From contig JAAHHJ010000002.1 in assembly GCA_010692425.1 (NCBI GenBank), positions 1 to 64,000 of the forward strand: DNA of 64,000 nucleotides. Direction: 5' to 3'. This DNA is from Symploca sp. SIO3C6. GTDB taxonomy: Bacteria > Cyanobacteriota > Cyanobacteriia > Cyanobacteriales > Coleofasciculaceae. The notes under the pieces are model-generated. The model saw only the letters and a list, made by a program, of their open reading frames with translations, made no database searches and was not told the DNA's origin. Positions within the stretch are counted from its first letter, which is position 1; the number at the start of each line of letters is the position of its first letter. Shown here in pieces: positions 55,639-64,000 of this stretch. A program made the translations under genes and the position numbers.

Positions 55639-57150
55639 TTACAAACCAAGTAATCCATATCTTTTCTGAAGTGAGAGCAACTTAACTCTGGCTTCTCCGG
55701 CATTATCTGCTAAGTCGGCAAATTCCAAAAATCGCTTTAACTCTTTTTTTAGTAAATTACGCTCTACTTCCAAAGTTTCTCTCCCCAAATCCGGCGGCAG
55801 TACAATCATGTCAAATAAAGTAGCCCTCTGTTTACCTGGATGTGGGCGCAAAATTCGCCCCCGGCGCTGAATAAATTGGCGGGGATTACCACTACTAGCT
55901 AGAATGACAGCAGTTCTAATTGAGGGAATATCGACACCTTCATCTAGGCAACGAATTGCTACTAAACCCTGCAATTGCCCAGAATCAAATTGACGGCGCA
56001 ATTCTTCCCTAGCAGTTAAGCTTGTTTCAGCAGTATAAGTATTAACCCGATAGCCTAATTGTGCTCCTAATAAACGGGCAACTGCTGCTAACTGACGGCT
56101 AGTTTCTGTACTCAAGGCTGTTTCTACTAAACCATCGCCGCAATAAAATAGGGTGTGATTAGTATCGAGACGCCCCTGCATTAACTCCCGCAAAGCAACT
56201 AATTTGTTGGCTGCTGCTCCAATTAAACGGGCGCGTTGTACTAAAAGAGATGTTACTGTCTCATTATTTTCAATATCTTCCTCCTTGGCGAGCGCCCAAC
56301 CTATCCTTTTCGTTAATTTGGCATAGGCAACTGTTTCTGCCTCTGTTAATTCCACCAGTACCGGATAATAAAGGTAATGAACTAATGCGCCCTGTCTAAT
56401 GGCATCTGCTAAGGTAAATTCTGGTTGTAATACTGGACCAAAATAGCCAAAGATGGCTTGGGTTCCATCCTCATCAAAATACCTTTCTGGCGTTGCTGAG
56501 AGGGCAAGGCGCAATCCCAGATTTTGAGGTAAACTCTGTTCTAGGCGTGTCGAACCTAAGTTATGGGCTTCATCTCCAACAATCAGGGTTTTATCTGGAA
56601 AATACTTCAACTGAGACTGTAACCCAACTCCTATTAAACTAGCGTTGGTAGTAATTACTGCCAGAAAAGGTTGGTTGCCAGAGTGTAGATTATATAGTTG
56701 ACTAGAGAGTTGACTTTGCCAATTGTGGACATTCTCAAAGGCTAAAATTGCCTCTATCCCAAATTGCTCACACTCTCGCGCCCACTGGGTGACTAGATGC
56801 CGATAGGGGCAAACCACCAACAAGGCTTGCAAACCAATTTTTTGATAAAGTTGAGTAGCGATCGCTAAAGCTGTAATTGTCTTACCGCTACCAGTTGCCA
56901 TCTTCAGGGTACCTCGCCCTTGATTGGCAAACCAGTTAGCTACAGCTTGTCGTTGATAGTGCCGTAGTTGTATGGATGGTGGTATGCTGGGGCATCCTGT
57001 TGTTGCTTGGAACTGATAATTTTTGCCTGATTCTGCAACGCTGACGTGTACCCTTGGTTGAGGATAGTTGCAGGTTAAATAATCCCATACAGTTGAAGGT
57101 AAAGGAAGAGGCTTATTCTCACTTGCAAAATCTTTTGAGTTCATCCCCAC
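55639..57150 (-). CDS. Superfamily 2 helicase of the Dnd phosphorothioation-associated type
   Basis: The 503-aa helicase has Walker A MATGSGKTITALAIA (residues 84-98), the DEAH box VGDEAHNLGS (193-196), motif III LALSATPERYFDEDGT, and motif VI QFIQRRGRILRP. Between the two RecA domains lies an insert specific to a cyanobacterial family I recall as being annotated as a restriction component of DNA phosphorothioation (Dnd) systems. It would act on unmodified DNA with other Dnd restriction proteins. There is no nuclease motif that I can see in the protein itself. It is 17 kb from the dndD-like gene, on the same strand. A stand-alone repair helicase is the alternative. Confidence 0.85.
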   Translation of the reverse strand: MGMNSKDFASENKPLPLPSTVWDYLTCNYPQPRVHVSVAESGKNYQFQATTGCPSIPPSIQLRHYQRQAVANWFANQGRGTLKMATGSGKTITALAIATQLYQKIGLQALLVVCPYRHLVTQWARECEQFGIEAILAFENVHNWQSQLSSQLYNLHSGNQPFLAVITTNASLIGVGLQSQLKYFPDKTLIVGDEAHNLGSTRLEQSLPQNLGLRLALSATPERYFDEDGTQAIFGYFGPVLQPEFTLADAIRQGALVHYLYYPVLVELTEAETVAYAKLTKRIGWALAKEEDIENNETVTSLLVQRARLIGAAANKLVALRELMQGRLDTNHTLFYCGDGLVETALSTETSRQLAAVARLLGAQLGYRVNTYTAETSLTAREELRRQFDSGQLQGLVAIRCLDEGVDIPSIRTAVILASSGNPRQFIQRRGRILRPHPGKQRATLFDMIVLPPDLGRETLEVERNLLKKELKRFLEFADLADNAGEARVKLLSLQKRYGLLGL

Positions 57151-57231
57151 TCATAAATGATGCAACCTTTACTCCAGTGTAACCAGGAAACTGTTATTTT
57201 TATTTTATAAGGGTCATTCGTTCTTGGTAGG

Positions 57232-57295
57232 CACTTGAGTACCCTTCCTCCTGGTAAGGAAGACACTTGAGTACCCTTCCTCCTGGTAAGGAAAA
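57232..57295. repeat. 32-bp tandem duplication
   Basis: Two near-identical 32-bp units (CACTTGAGTACCCTTCCTCC...) lie head to tail between the helicase and PEP-CTERM genes. Each holds a CCTTCC...GGTAAGG imperfect palindrome. Confidence 0.85.
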
Positions 57296-57336
57296 AAAGA
57301 AAAACCCCAGCACCAAGAAGATGCTGAAGGTAGCCA
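57296..57336 (-). terminator. Possible terminator downstream of the PEP-CTERM gene
   Basis: On the minus strand CAGCATC-TTCTT-GGTGCTG forms a 7-bp stem, followed by GGGTTTTTCTTTTTTTCC. It lies about 90 bp after the PEP-CTERM stop. Confidence 0.6.
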
Positions 57337-57418
57337 TCAAGGGGTGTATCTACTTCTTTTTCCCGCATGGCTTTTAATTCATCCGGATAAATTGCTGTTA
57401 CTGCTAAAATTTTGATAC

Positions 57419-58435
57419 CTAACTCCTGAATTGACGCTTTAGTACTGTACCAGCACCCACAAAAGCAGTAAACGCCAATAAACTCAATCCCGCAGAAGAT
57501 TCCGGCACAGAAGCAGAATCTTCTGCGAAAACTAACCAACCAGCACCGTTTAAGCCACCACTGCCCGCAGGAATAAACTCATCGATAAAATCTCCAGTTT
57601 TCCCGTTGTAGCGCAGAACATTATTTGTATTTAAGCTACTAACATAGAGATTACCATCTGGATCAAACACAGGTTGTACTGGACCATTAAGTTCACCACC
57701 AATATTATCGACAAAAACATCAATTAATGCTCCTGTCTCGCCGTCGTAACGATTGATCGTGCTAGTGCCAAAATTAGCAACATAGAGATTATTATCTAAT
57801 CCAAAAGTTAAGGCACCAGGTAAAGCACCTTCACCAGCAAAAGCAAAGGTATCGATGAATTCTCCTGTTTGACCATCGTAGCGCAGGATACTATTGGTTA
57901 AAGTACTACTAAGGTAGAAGTTGTCATCGGGACCAAATCTCACGCCAAAAGGGGCAAGTACTCCACCACTACCTGGGGGTACAAAGGCATCGATAAATTG
58001 TCCTGTTTGACCATCGTAGCGCAGAACGCTATTGCTAGTAGCTGTGCTCGTGCTACTAACATAAAGGTTGCCATCAGAACCAAAAGTTAAATCTTGGGGC
58101 GAATCTAACCCACCACTACCTGAACTAACAAAGGAATCAATAAACTCCCCTGTCTGTCCATCATAACGCAGGACACTATCGGTTAAAATGCTAATCACAT
58201 AGAAATTGTCGTCTGGACCAAAGGTTAAAGCAACTGGTCCATCAAGCCCACCACTACCTGAATTTACAAAGGTATCGATAAATTCTCCCGTCTCTGTGTC
58301 ATAGCGCAGCACGGCATCATTTTCAAAGCTGCCGACAAAAAGGGTAGAAGCTTCAGCTGGTAGACCAACTAAATTGAGTCCCAATAGAGTTGTCAAGGCC
58401 AGACTGACTTGCAAGCTATTAAGAGATCGTTTCAT
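57419..58435 (-). CDS. Exported six-bladed NHL-like propeller with PEP-CTERM tail
   Basis: The 338-aa protein has a signal peptide (LALTTLLGLNLVGLPAEA) and six repeats of about 45 residues with the pattern (S/N)xVLRYDGQTGEFID(T/S)F, then FGPDDNFYVSS. These form an NHL/SMP-30-like beta-propeller. The C-terminus SVPESSAGLSLLAFTAFVGA, then KRQ, is a PEP-CTERM sorting signal (VPE motif, membrane helix, basic end), so the protein is exported and processed by an exosortase. Repeats are very similar to each other. The role of such extracellular propellers is unknown; ligand binding is typical. Confidence 0.9.
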   Translation of the reverse strand: MKRSLNSLQVSLALTTLLGLNLVGLPAEASTLFVGSFENDAVLRYDTETGEFIDTFVNSGSGGLDGPVALTFGPDDNFYVISILTDSVLRYDGQTGEFIDSFVSSGSGGLDSPQDLTFGSDGNLYVSSTSTATSNSVLRYDGQTGQFIDAFVPPGSGGVLAPFGVRFGPDDNFYLSSTLTNSILRYDGQTGEFIDTFAFAGEGALPGALTFGLDNNLYVANFGTSTINRYDGETGALIDVFVDNIGGELNGPVQPVFDPDGNLYVSSLNTNNVLRYNGKTGDFIDEFIPAGSGGLNGAGWLVFAEDSASVPESSAGLSLLAFTAFVGAGTVLKRQFRS

Positions 58436-58779
58436 TTGAGTGATTCCAAAACTTATCCGCTAATACTAAGCTGCATATTATAAATGCCTATCAAGAATAT
58501 TAACCTCTGCTGCTTAGATAATAGTTTTCTTCATCTAAACTTGACACATATATCTAATTTATAAAGATTGGCCATTCCTGAAGTTTTTGAAAACAATTCA
58601 AACTCAGTTTTTCTCTTGAGGAAGATAAAAATCGACAACCTGTCTTTTGACTTAAGACTGCATTAGTAGTAAAGCCTGATTTCTTTCATCTTGCAGACAG
58701 GCGATAGTAATTGCTTTTTCCCTTTCCTGAAGTAAAATAACAGTTACAACTTGGTATAGCTGTTTTTTAAAGGTTAAAT
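58436..58779. other. Divergent promoter region
   Basis: 340 bp between two divergent genes. A half-copy of the ACCAAGTTG repeat (ACAACTTGGTATAGC, 58746-58760) lies just before the 259-aa gene. TTGACTTAAGACTGC at 58646 may be a -35 region; no clear regulator site is visible. Confidence 0.4.
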
Positions 58780-59559
58780 ATGGTTCTTCTCGAAGCTCCC
58801 TCTACCAAAGTAATTACCGGGGAAAACACGGTTCCTGTTTCTCAACTGCCGCTAGTGTGGCAAGAAATTGCCCAAGGAGAGGCAAGCGTGGGATTACCAG
58901 ATGCGCACAGCTATATTGAAATGGCACAGTTATTCCAATATAAATTGGAAATGGGCGAAGTTGACTTGTTCAACGAACGACCAGAATTAGCTCACCTCAA
59001 ACCAGCATTTTCCAAGTTATTTGGACAGTTGGCAAGGGAGACATTAGAATTCTATGGAAACGATTTTAAAGTTGAAAACTACCCCAAATTTAAGGAAATC
59101 AGACGTGAGTTTCAGTCCAAAGGAGAAGAATATAGCAGCGAATTCAAGGTAGCTTGCATTGGGATAGAACTTTTTGAAGAATTCGGTTACTCCCTACCTG
59201 CCAGCTTCTACCAAGTGCATCTTGCACCCATTTACCGAGATCATATTTTTGAAGAACGAGCTCTAAGATTTGATCCCCGCGAACAAGGAAACAAACGTCC
59301 ATGGGATGCAGTGCTTCATGCCGGAAAAGTATTTGCTATACAGATGAAAGTACAAAGCATTGCTTCCAAGTACGGTTTTACTTATCAGCACGGATGTGGT
59401 TGCGAAAGCCATTTATCATCCATTAATCAATCTCAAGGGACATTTGCCTATGAATTAAACCCTGAGAAGCGTAAACGGTGGATTCGTAGTTTTATTTGGA
59501 CAGCATGGTATGAGTATGCCTTTTTTGCAATCATACCTAACACCAGATATCTAGTTTAA
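58780..59559 (+). CDS. Unrecognised 259-aa soluble protein
   Basis: I cannot place this protein. It is soluble and mostly helical: HSYIEMAQLFQYKLEMGEVD, then PAFSKLFGQLARETLEFYGN and EFKVACIGIELFEEFGYSLP. The C-terminal third has a striking metal-site-like motif YQHGCGCESHLSS (two Cys, two His, near residue 208) and ends aromatic (FIWTAWYEYAFFAIIPNTRY). Length and codon use look ordinary. ATG at 58780 is preceded by AAAGG. It stands alone between a PEP-CTERM gene and mscS. Candidate roles such as a helical metalloenzyme are guesses. Confidence 0.7.
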   Translation: MVLLEAPSTKVITGENTVPVSQLPLVWQEIAQGEASVGLPDAHSYIEMAQLFQYKLEMGEVDLFNERPELAHLKPAFSKLFGQLARETLEFYGNDFKVENYPKFKEIRREFQSKGEEYSSEFKVACIGIELFEEFGYSLPASFYQVHLAPIYRDHIFEERALRFDPREQGNKRPWDAVLHAGKVFAIQMKVQSIASKYGFTYQHGCGCESHLSSINQSQGTFAYELNPEKRKRWIRSFIWTAWYEYAFFAIIPNTRYLV

Positions 59560-59638
59560 GGAATTAACTAGTCTGGCAATAAGCCTCACTTCTTAATTAC
59601 CATCAAAGTAATAAGTAATGAGTTCAAATAAATCTCAA

Positions 59639-59680
59639 CTTATTACTTATTACTTATTACTTATTACTTATTACTTATTA
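59639..59680 (-). repeat. Heptanucleotide array overlapping the mscS stop
   Basis: Six units of TTACTTA. Read on the minus strand, the array supplies the final AAT AAG TAA of the mscS gene, so the present stop codon lies in repeat DNA. Confidence 0.85.
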
Positions 59681-61470
59681 GAAGCAGTCACTGGTTCTGG
59701 AGTTTCTGTAAGCAGTTGAGTTGTCTTACCATTAAACCCCTCTTCAACTTGAATACGCTGCTTAGGAGTTGGTACAGCAATTCCTTCTTGCTCCAATCTT
59801 GCCTTAATTTGATTCATCAGATCTGAATAGGCTGTCCAATAATCTGAGTTTTTAGTCCAGCCCTTAGCAAGAACATTGACGTAATAATCTGCCAATTCCC
59901 AAACCATACCACTTGGTGCTGGTGTTTTTAGCACTAAGGGATGAGATCTAATCACATCCAAGAGAAGTTCTTGAATTTTAGGAATATCTTCATTGTAGCC
60001 AACTTTCAAGGAAAAGGAAACAGCGCGAGTCTCACCAGCAGTATTATTCGTAATCACGCTACCCCAAACCGAGTTATTGGGCAAAGTACTTATTTGTCCA
60101 GAGAAACCTCTAACCTTCGTATTAGCTAAACCGATTGAATCAACAAAACCCCAAATATCACCCAATTTGACTTCATCGCCGACATCAAATGGTTTGTAGA
60201 GCATAATCATCAAACCACTGGCTAAGTTGCCAAGGTTACTTTGCAAAGCAAATGCTAGTATAAAACTAGCACCACCAATTAGGGCAAGAACAGGCCCAAG
60301 ATTAACTTCAATAGCGGTCAAAGCTAGAAAAACACCCAGAACAATTGTCCCTTGCCACACTACTCTAACTATAAACAGACGGAAAATATCAGATATTCCC
60401 CCAACAAGCGCAAGACTCCTATTGGTTAACATCCTCAGAATCGGAGCTACAATCACAGAAGCAGTAACGATCCCCACAAAGGTAGCAATCTTTACCAGCC
60501 ACCGAAGCCCACCTTCTTCTGATTGAATCCAACCTACTACTCTCACCCACAAACCTTCAGTATCGGTGACATCAATATCAATCCCACTGACGGACTTAAT
60601 ATAGAGATCGTAAGCTTCGACTTCACCTCCTTTTTCCTGGAGTTCTTCCAAAACAGCATTAAAACGATCTACAATTGCTACTCGCTGTTCTTGAAGTTCG
60701 GTGACATTGACTACTAGTTGGGTTTTAACTTCCGATGTGGATTCGGCTGCCTCTTCCAACTTTTTAGATACTGCTTCTAACTCTTTTTCAGTGTCTGCAT
60801 CATCGCCTCCAGCTTCAATATTTTCTAATGATGCTGCAGCTTCTTCAATGTTTTCGGTAGCTTCTTGGGCTTCCTCGACTCCTACAGTTTCTTCACCCTG
60901 GTTGATTAAAAGCTTTTTATCTTCATCCCCTTGTTCTTCAAGAGCTGAATCAACTGCTTCTTGCAATTGCTCATCCTGCTGGATTTGCTCTTCGGCTTTA
61001 ACCGCTTCCTCAACAGCTTCCTGTGCTTCTTCTAAAGCTTCCTGTGCTTCTTCTACCTTTTGTGAGGATTCCGTATTATTATCCTCAGCTTCGTTGGCTT
61101 GCTCAAGTTTTTTTTGAGCCTCTTCCAAAGCCTCAACAGCTTCTTGGGCTTGCTGGGCTTCCCGATTCTTGCGTTTGATCGCAATCTCGGCGTTACTTAT
61201 CTCCGTAACTTTTTCTTTGAGCAAAAGCAGCCAAGCTTGGGCTTCTACCTCTAGTTCTTGCTTAGTTAGGGGCTTAACCAGCAATTCTAGCTCGTCAACA
61301 GGGATTTCAATATCTTCGGTAGTAATCGCTGCTGGAGTGGTTGATTCCTCAGAGGTTGTTTCTTGAGACTGGACGGGAAATCCCCAGGCGGTTATGGTAC
61401 AAATAAAACCTGTTAGGCAAATAACCCGCAGTCTGTAAACAAATCTTGATGTTTTTTTTCTGTTTTTCAC
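59671..61470 (-). CDS. Mechanosensitive ion channel (MscS family) with long coiled coil
   Basis: The 599-aa protein has a signal sequence (LRVICLTGFICTITAWGFPV), a long acidic coiled coil in the periplasm (residues about 60-265; repeats of EEAQEALEEAQEAVEEAVKA type), then three membrane helices (about 325-420) and the MscS pore and beta domain: GGASFILAFALQSNLGNLAS, then YKPFDVGDEVKLGDIWGFVD and TLPNNSVWGSVITNNT. It opens on membrane tension to release solutes. The coiled-coil front end resembles large MscK-like forms. The C-terminal stop lies in a heptamer repeat, so the original tail may have differed. Confidence 0.9.
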   Translation of the reverse strand: MKNRKKTSRFVYRLRVICLTGFICTITAWGFPVQSQETTSEESTTPAAITTEDIEIPVDELELLVKPLTKQELEVEAQAWLLLLKEKVTEISNAEIAIKRKNREAQQAQEAVEALEEAQKKLEQANEAEDNNTESSQKVEEAQEALEEAQEAVEEAVKAEEQIQQDEQLQEAVDSALEEQGDEDKKLLINQGEETVGVEEAQEATENIEEAAASLENIEAGGDDADTEKELEAVSKKLEEAAESTSEVKTQLVVNVTELQEQRVAIVDRFNAVLEELQEKGGEVEAYDLYIKSVSGIDIDVTDTEGLWVRVVGWIQSEEGGLRWLVKIATFVGIVTASVIVAPILRMLTNRSLALVGGISDIFRLFIVRVVWQGTIVLGVFLALTAIEVNLGPVLALIGGASFILAFALQSNLGNLASGLMIMLYKPFDVGDEVKLGDIWGFVDSIGLANTKVRGFSGQISTLPNNSVWGSVITNNTAGETRAVSFSLKVGYNEDIPKIQELLLDVIRSHPLVLKTPAPSGMVWELADYYVNVLAKGWTKNSDYWTAYSDLMNQIKARLEQEGIAVPTPKQRIQVEEGFNGKTTQLLTETPEPVTASNK

Positions 61471-61757
61471 TTAAAATTATTGTTTTTCTCACAAGCCTGA
61501 CAAGATGATAACATGCTACATTTTCCACTCTCAACTGTGATTTGAGTAAGCTACTGTGCATTTAAACTGCATATCTGAGGATTTTGATAACAATTTATTC
61601 GATAACTCTCTTTAATGCTGCACTAAATGGAAATGTAGAGGTGTACTTCCTTACCCCCCTACCCGGAATTCAAGGCAACATCCCAGGAAACTATAATTTT
61701 TAATCAGTTTTGAGATCTATCTTATTAAGAATTACCTTAACTACCGCCAATTTTTGT

Positions 61758-62270
61758 TTAAAAAGCAACTGGATTGATAATAGTTTCTATACTGCTACGC
61801 AACTGTTCAAGTTCCCGACGCTGCTCAATCCAGGCTTTTTCTTTTTGACTTTGTTCTGGTGTTTCTTGTTGATATTGTTTTTGCTTCTCTAGGAAGTTGT
61901 TATAGAAAAAGATTGCTTGTTCAACAGTTTGAGTAATTAATTTTAATCTGTCGTCAAAAATGGCAGTTATGAAACTATCAAGTTTTGAATCAACTTCATC
62001 TTTTAATTTGATCAGATCTTGCCAGTAAATAGATGCTTTGTTTTCGTCTTGCAAATTTTCTATAGTTAGACTAACTTTATTTGCAATTTCTTTTAACTGT
62101 TTTGGTAGATAATTTTCAATACTACTAGGTTGACTATCATCTTTCCTAGTGTTAGTGGAGTATGCTGTAGGCGTAGCGAAGAAGTCGCAAATAAAGGTAC
62201 ACAAAGGTATACAATAGTCCCAGTTTTTCTTGAGTAATACAAAAAGTCTAAAATTGCCTTGACTAAACAA
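61758..62270 (-). CDS. Hypothetical coiled-coil protein (N-terminus uncertain)
   Basis: The convincing part is residues about 45-170: SIENYLPKQLKEIANKVSLT, then QDENKASIYWQDLIKLKDEV, a helix EQAIFFYNNFLEKQKQYQQE, and a C-terminal REL-EQLRSSIETIINPVAF. All is helical and charged. The first 45 codons run through a dispersed palindromic repeat (CTGTAGGCGTAGCGAAGAAGTCGC) and overlap the tlyA start on the other strand, so the real start probably lies later or the 5' end was replaced by the repeat. Function unknown. Confidence 0.5.
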   Translation of the reverse strand: MFSQGNFRLFVLLKKNWDYCIPLCTFICDFFATPTAYSTNTRKDDSQPSSIENYLPKQLKEIANKVSLTIENLQDENKASIYWQDLIKLKDEVDSKLDSFITAIFDDRLKLITQTVEQAIFFYNNFLEKQKQYQQETPEQSQKEKAWIEQRRELEQLRSSIETIINPVAF

Positions 62271-63062
62271 AGACTTGATACCTTACTAGTAGAACTTAAC
62301 CTCTGTTCATCAAGACAGTTAGCACAACGGCTGATTCGTGCTGGTGAAGTGATGGTGAATCAGCAAGTAATTGATAAACCGGGAACTGAAGTTGAAACTA
62401 TAGCTAAAATTCAGGTAAAAGAAAAACCCCCTTATGTTTCTAGAGGTGGCGAAAAGCTTGCCAAAGCCCTAAAACTATTTGAGATTAATATAGAGGGACG
62501 TATTTGCCTCGATGGCGGCATTTCCACTGGTGGTTTCACTGACTGCCTATTGCAAGCTGGGGCAAAACAGGTTTACGGTGTTGATGTTGGCTACGGACAA
62601 GTTGCCTGGAATCTGCGCAATGATCATCGTGTTATTCTGAAGGAACGCACTAATTTACGCCACCTGCAGCCGGCTCATTTGTACGGCGACGCCCAAAGAG
62701 CTGACTTTGGGGTTATTGACGTTTCGTTTATTTCTCTGACTAAAATTATCGATGCCCTCTGGTATTTACTCTCCCCTCCCCGCGAGGTAGTGTTATTAGT
62801 GAAGCCGCAGTTTGAGGTGGGTCGATCGCGCGTTGGCAAAAAAGGCGTAGTGCGAGATTATAATGACCAGGCAGAAGCAATCGCCAAAGTTTTAACAGCA
62901 GCCGAGGAGCGGGGTTGGGCATATCAGGGTTTGACTTGGTCTCCACTTACTGGCCCTGCTGGTAACATTGAGTATCTGCTATGGCTAGGTACTGATAATC
63001 AACTAAAGACTCCTGATTTAGCAGCAATTAAACAGATTGCTAAGTCAGCGACAGCTCATTAG
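62259..63062 (+). CDS. tlyA: TlyA-family rRNA 2'-O-ribose methyltransferase
   Basis: The 267-aa protein starts with an S4 RNA-binding domain (RLDTLLVELNLCSSRQLAQR, then LIRAGEVMVNQQVIDKPG) and continues with an FtsJ-like SAM domain whose motif I is CLDGGISTGGFTDCLLQAGA, followed by YGVDVGYGQVAW, and LLVKPQFEVGRSRVGKKGVV. TlyA methylates ribose of rRNA in both subunits. TTG at 62259 is the start consistent with the family N-terminus (MTKQRLDTLL). A haemolysin label for such proteins is historical. Confidence 0.92.
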   Translation: MTKQRLDTLLVELNLCSSRQLAQRLIRAGEVMVNQQVIDKPGTEVETIAKIQVKEKPPYVSRGGEKLAKALKLFEINIEGRICLDGGISTGGFTDCLLQAGAKQVYGVDVGYGQVAWNLRNDHRVILKERTNLRHLQPAHLYGDAQRADFGVIDVSFISLTKIIDALWYLLSPPREVVLLVKPQFEVGRSRVGKKGVVRDYNDQAEAIAKVLTAAEERGWAYQGLTWSPLTGPAGNIEYLLWLGTDNQLKTPDLAAIKQIAKSATAH

Positions 63063-63438
63063 TACTCAAGCACACGCATAGGTGGCAGCAGTTGTGATTT
63101 GGGCATCTCTTGAACCTCATTTGTTAAATTTCTTTGACATTTTGGCAAGATTGCTATTTCCTAATTTATTTTGATTAATAAGACTACGTCTGGTGTCTAC
63201 TGAGAGGGGGGAAAGTAACCAAGGTGTAAATAAGAGCAAAATCTATACCCTGCCTAATTTGTACCCAAGTCGTTCCTCAAATCTATCAAAAACCAAAAGC
63301 ACTAGAGGTTCAAGGTTTAAAACCTATTTGATCCTTGATAGGAGTATCTTTACTTTTAGCGATTAGAGGTATGACCTCCTATTTTCATCTAGATATCGAG
63401 ATTTTATTAAACAACTCAAGAAAAATAGATACCAGCTC
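63063..63438. other. 376-bp intergenic stretch
   Basis: I see no gene, tRNA or clear terminator. A 23-codon frame at 63371 overlaps the next gene start and lacks support. Confidence 0.45.
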
Positions 63439-64000
63439 GTGAGTGAACCAAACGACTTAATTAAAATTTCTGGTTGCGACAATCATCAAAGACTCGGAGA
63501 TGTAATTTTTGTTCACGGATTGGATGGTAACGCACGAAGTACATGGCATCCAAAAGGTAGAGTAGATGATGATGATTTTTGGCCAAACTGGCTAGGGCAA
63601 GAATTGCCTGACTTAGGGATTTGGTCGCTCAGTTACAAAGTAGAACCGTTTAAATGGAAGGGCGAGACAATGCCTCTGGTAGATCGAGCCACCAACACCT
63701 TGGCTATTTTAGATATCAATAAAATTGGCAACCGACCATTGATTTTTATTACGCACAGCTTGGGTGGGCTTTTAGTTAAGCAAATGCTACGCCATGGGCT
63801 AGATTATGGTAGTCCTAGATGGAAACCTATTGTAGAGCAAACCAAGGGAGTTATTTTTTTGTCAACTCCTCATTCAGGTTCTAACCTAGCTAGTTGGATT
63901 AAGCACATTGGTAAATTCCTACAACCTACGATTAGTGTAGAAGAACTTGAGGCGAATCATAATCGTTTACGTGAATTGAATGAGGTATATCGAAATCACG
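63439..64000 (+). CDS. Alpha/beta hydrolase, PGAP1/DUF676-like lipase domain (partial)
   Basis: The frame from GTG at 63439 runs off the window after 187 codons. It has the oxyanion turn VIFVHGLDGNARSTW (residues about 28-42) and the nucleophile elbow FITHSLGGLLVKQML (Ser near 114), then GVIFLSTPHSGSNLA, matching DUF676/PGAP1-type serine esterases. In cyanobacteria this domain often begins large STAND proteins (followed by NACHT, NB-ARC or TPR parts), so the full gene may be a sensor or defence protein; that part is outside the window. Confidence 0.8.
   Translation, partial: MSEPNDLIKISGCDNHQRLGDVIFVHGLDGNARSTWHPKGRVDDDDFWPNWLGQELPDLGIWSLSYKVEPFKWKGETMPLVDRATNTLAILDINKIGNRPLIFITHSLGGLLVKQMLRHGLDYGSPRWKPIVEQTKGVIFLSTPHSGSNLASWIKHIGKFLQPTISVEELEANHNRLRELNEVYRNH

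Noticed and set aside
57296-57425. Receiver-domain-like text on the minus strand (KILAVTAIYPDELKAMREKE)
   Set aside because: It resembles the end of a CheY-like domain, but only about 40 codons exist, overlapping the end of the PEP-CTERM gene region and a terminator; too little to call.
60701-61117. Plus-strand 138-codon Ser/Cys-rich ORF
   Set aside because: It is the complement of the Glu/Ala-rich coiled coil of the mscS gene, which always yields such a shadow.

Overview
The window is chromosomal DNA of a cyanobacterium, most likely filamentous. The evidence is the psbD-psbC operon and psbU (photosystem II), the hetZ-patU pair, MreBCD, an RRM-type RNA-binding protein, many copies of the HIP1 octamer GCGATCGC, heptanucleotide short tandem repeats and a large hybrid NRPS-PKS. 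The genus cannot be fixed by eye; the mix of dispersed repeats and natural-product genes resembles large-genome marine or terrestrial filamentous forms.

Layout. 0-2 kb: end of psbD, then psbC, unusually separated by a 104-bp displacement that contains a perfect hairpin. 2-12.9 kb: housekeeping genes (ROK sugar kinase, isoaspartyl peptidase, MazG, DUF2227 protein, tRNA-Val(UAC), PRK-like kinase, RadC, ArgG) mixed with debris: a collapsed NACHT/HEAT protein, an IS607 TnpA stub and orphan insertion-sequence ends. 13-24 kb: a block resembling the known hetZ region (transglutaminase-like membrane protein, PatU, HetZ, prenyl diphosphate synthase, MurI, AMIN protein), then a cation/proton antiporter. 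24.6-28.6 kb: SSB, MreB-MreC-MreD and a HAD hydrolase. 28.7-36.7 kb: zinc-ribbon/kinase/WD40 protein, YgfZ, CysK with a 2Fe-2S protein, 1-Cys peroxiredoxin, PsbU and an RNA-binding protein. 36.8-39.2 kb: a DndD-like ATPase with its small partner. 39.3-52.7 kb: an accessory island with an IS5-family remnant, an 11.3-kb NRPS-PKS gene, a methyltransferase gene and an internally deleted gamma-butyrobetaine-hydroxylase-like gene. 52.7-64 kb: universal stress protein, SulP transporter, a helicase of the type linked to DNA phosphorothioation, PEP-CTERM beta-propeller protein, an unrecognised 259-aa protein, MscS channel, TlyA methyltransferase and the start of a lipase-like protein.

The strongest candidate for an undescribed system is the NRPS-PKS island. 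The single large protein reads as partial C - A - N-methyltransferase - PCP - KS - AT - DH - ER - KR - ACP - TE. By eye the A domain has a glycine-like specificity code and the AT looks malonyl-specific. One round of extension and full reduction would give 4-(methylamino)butanoate, that is N-methyl-GABA. A free methyltransferase follows 29 bp downstream, then the wreck of a gamma-butyrobetaine-hydroxylase-like gene. Together they suggest an assembly-line route towards gamma-butyrobetaine or carnitine-like molecules, with the last step lost here. This is inference from domain order and has not been shown.

Second themes: parts of a Dnd phosphorothioation system lie scattered on either side of the island; short dispersed repeats have inserted in frame into the PKS gene, one of them read in two different frames; and several MITE-like elements, octamer and heptamer arrays fill the intergenic regions.
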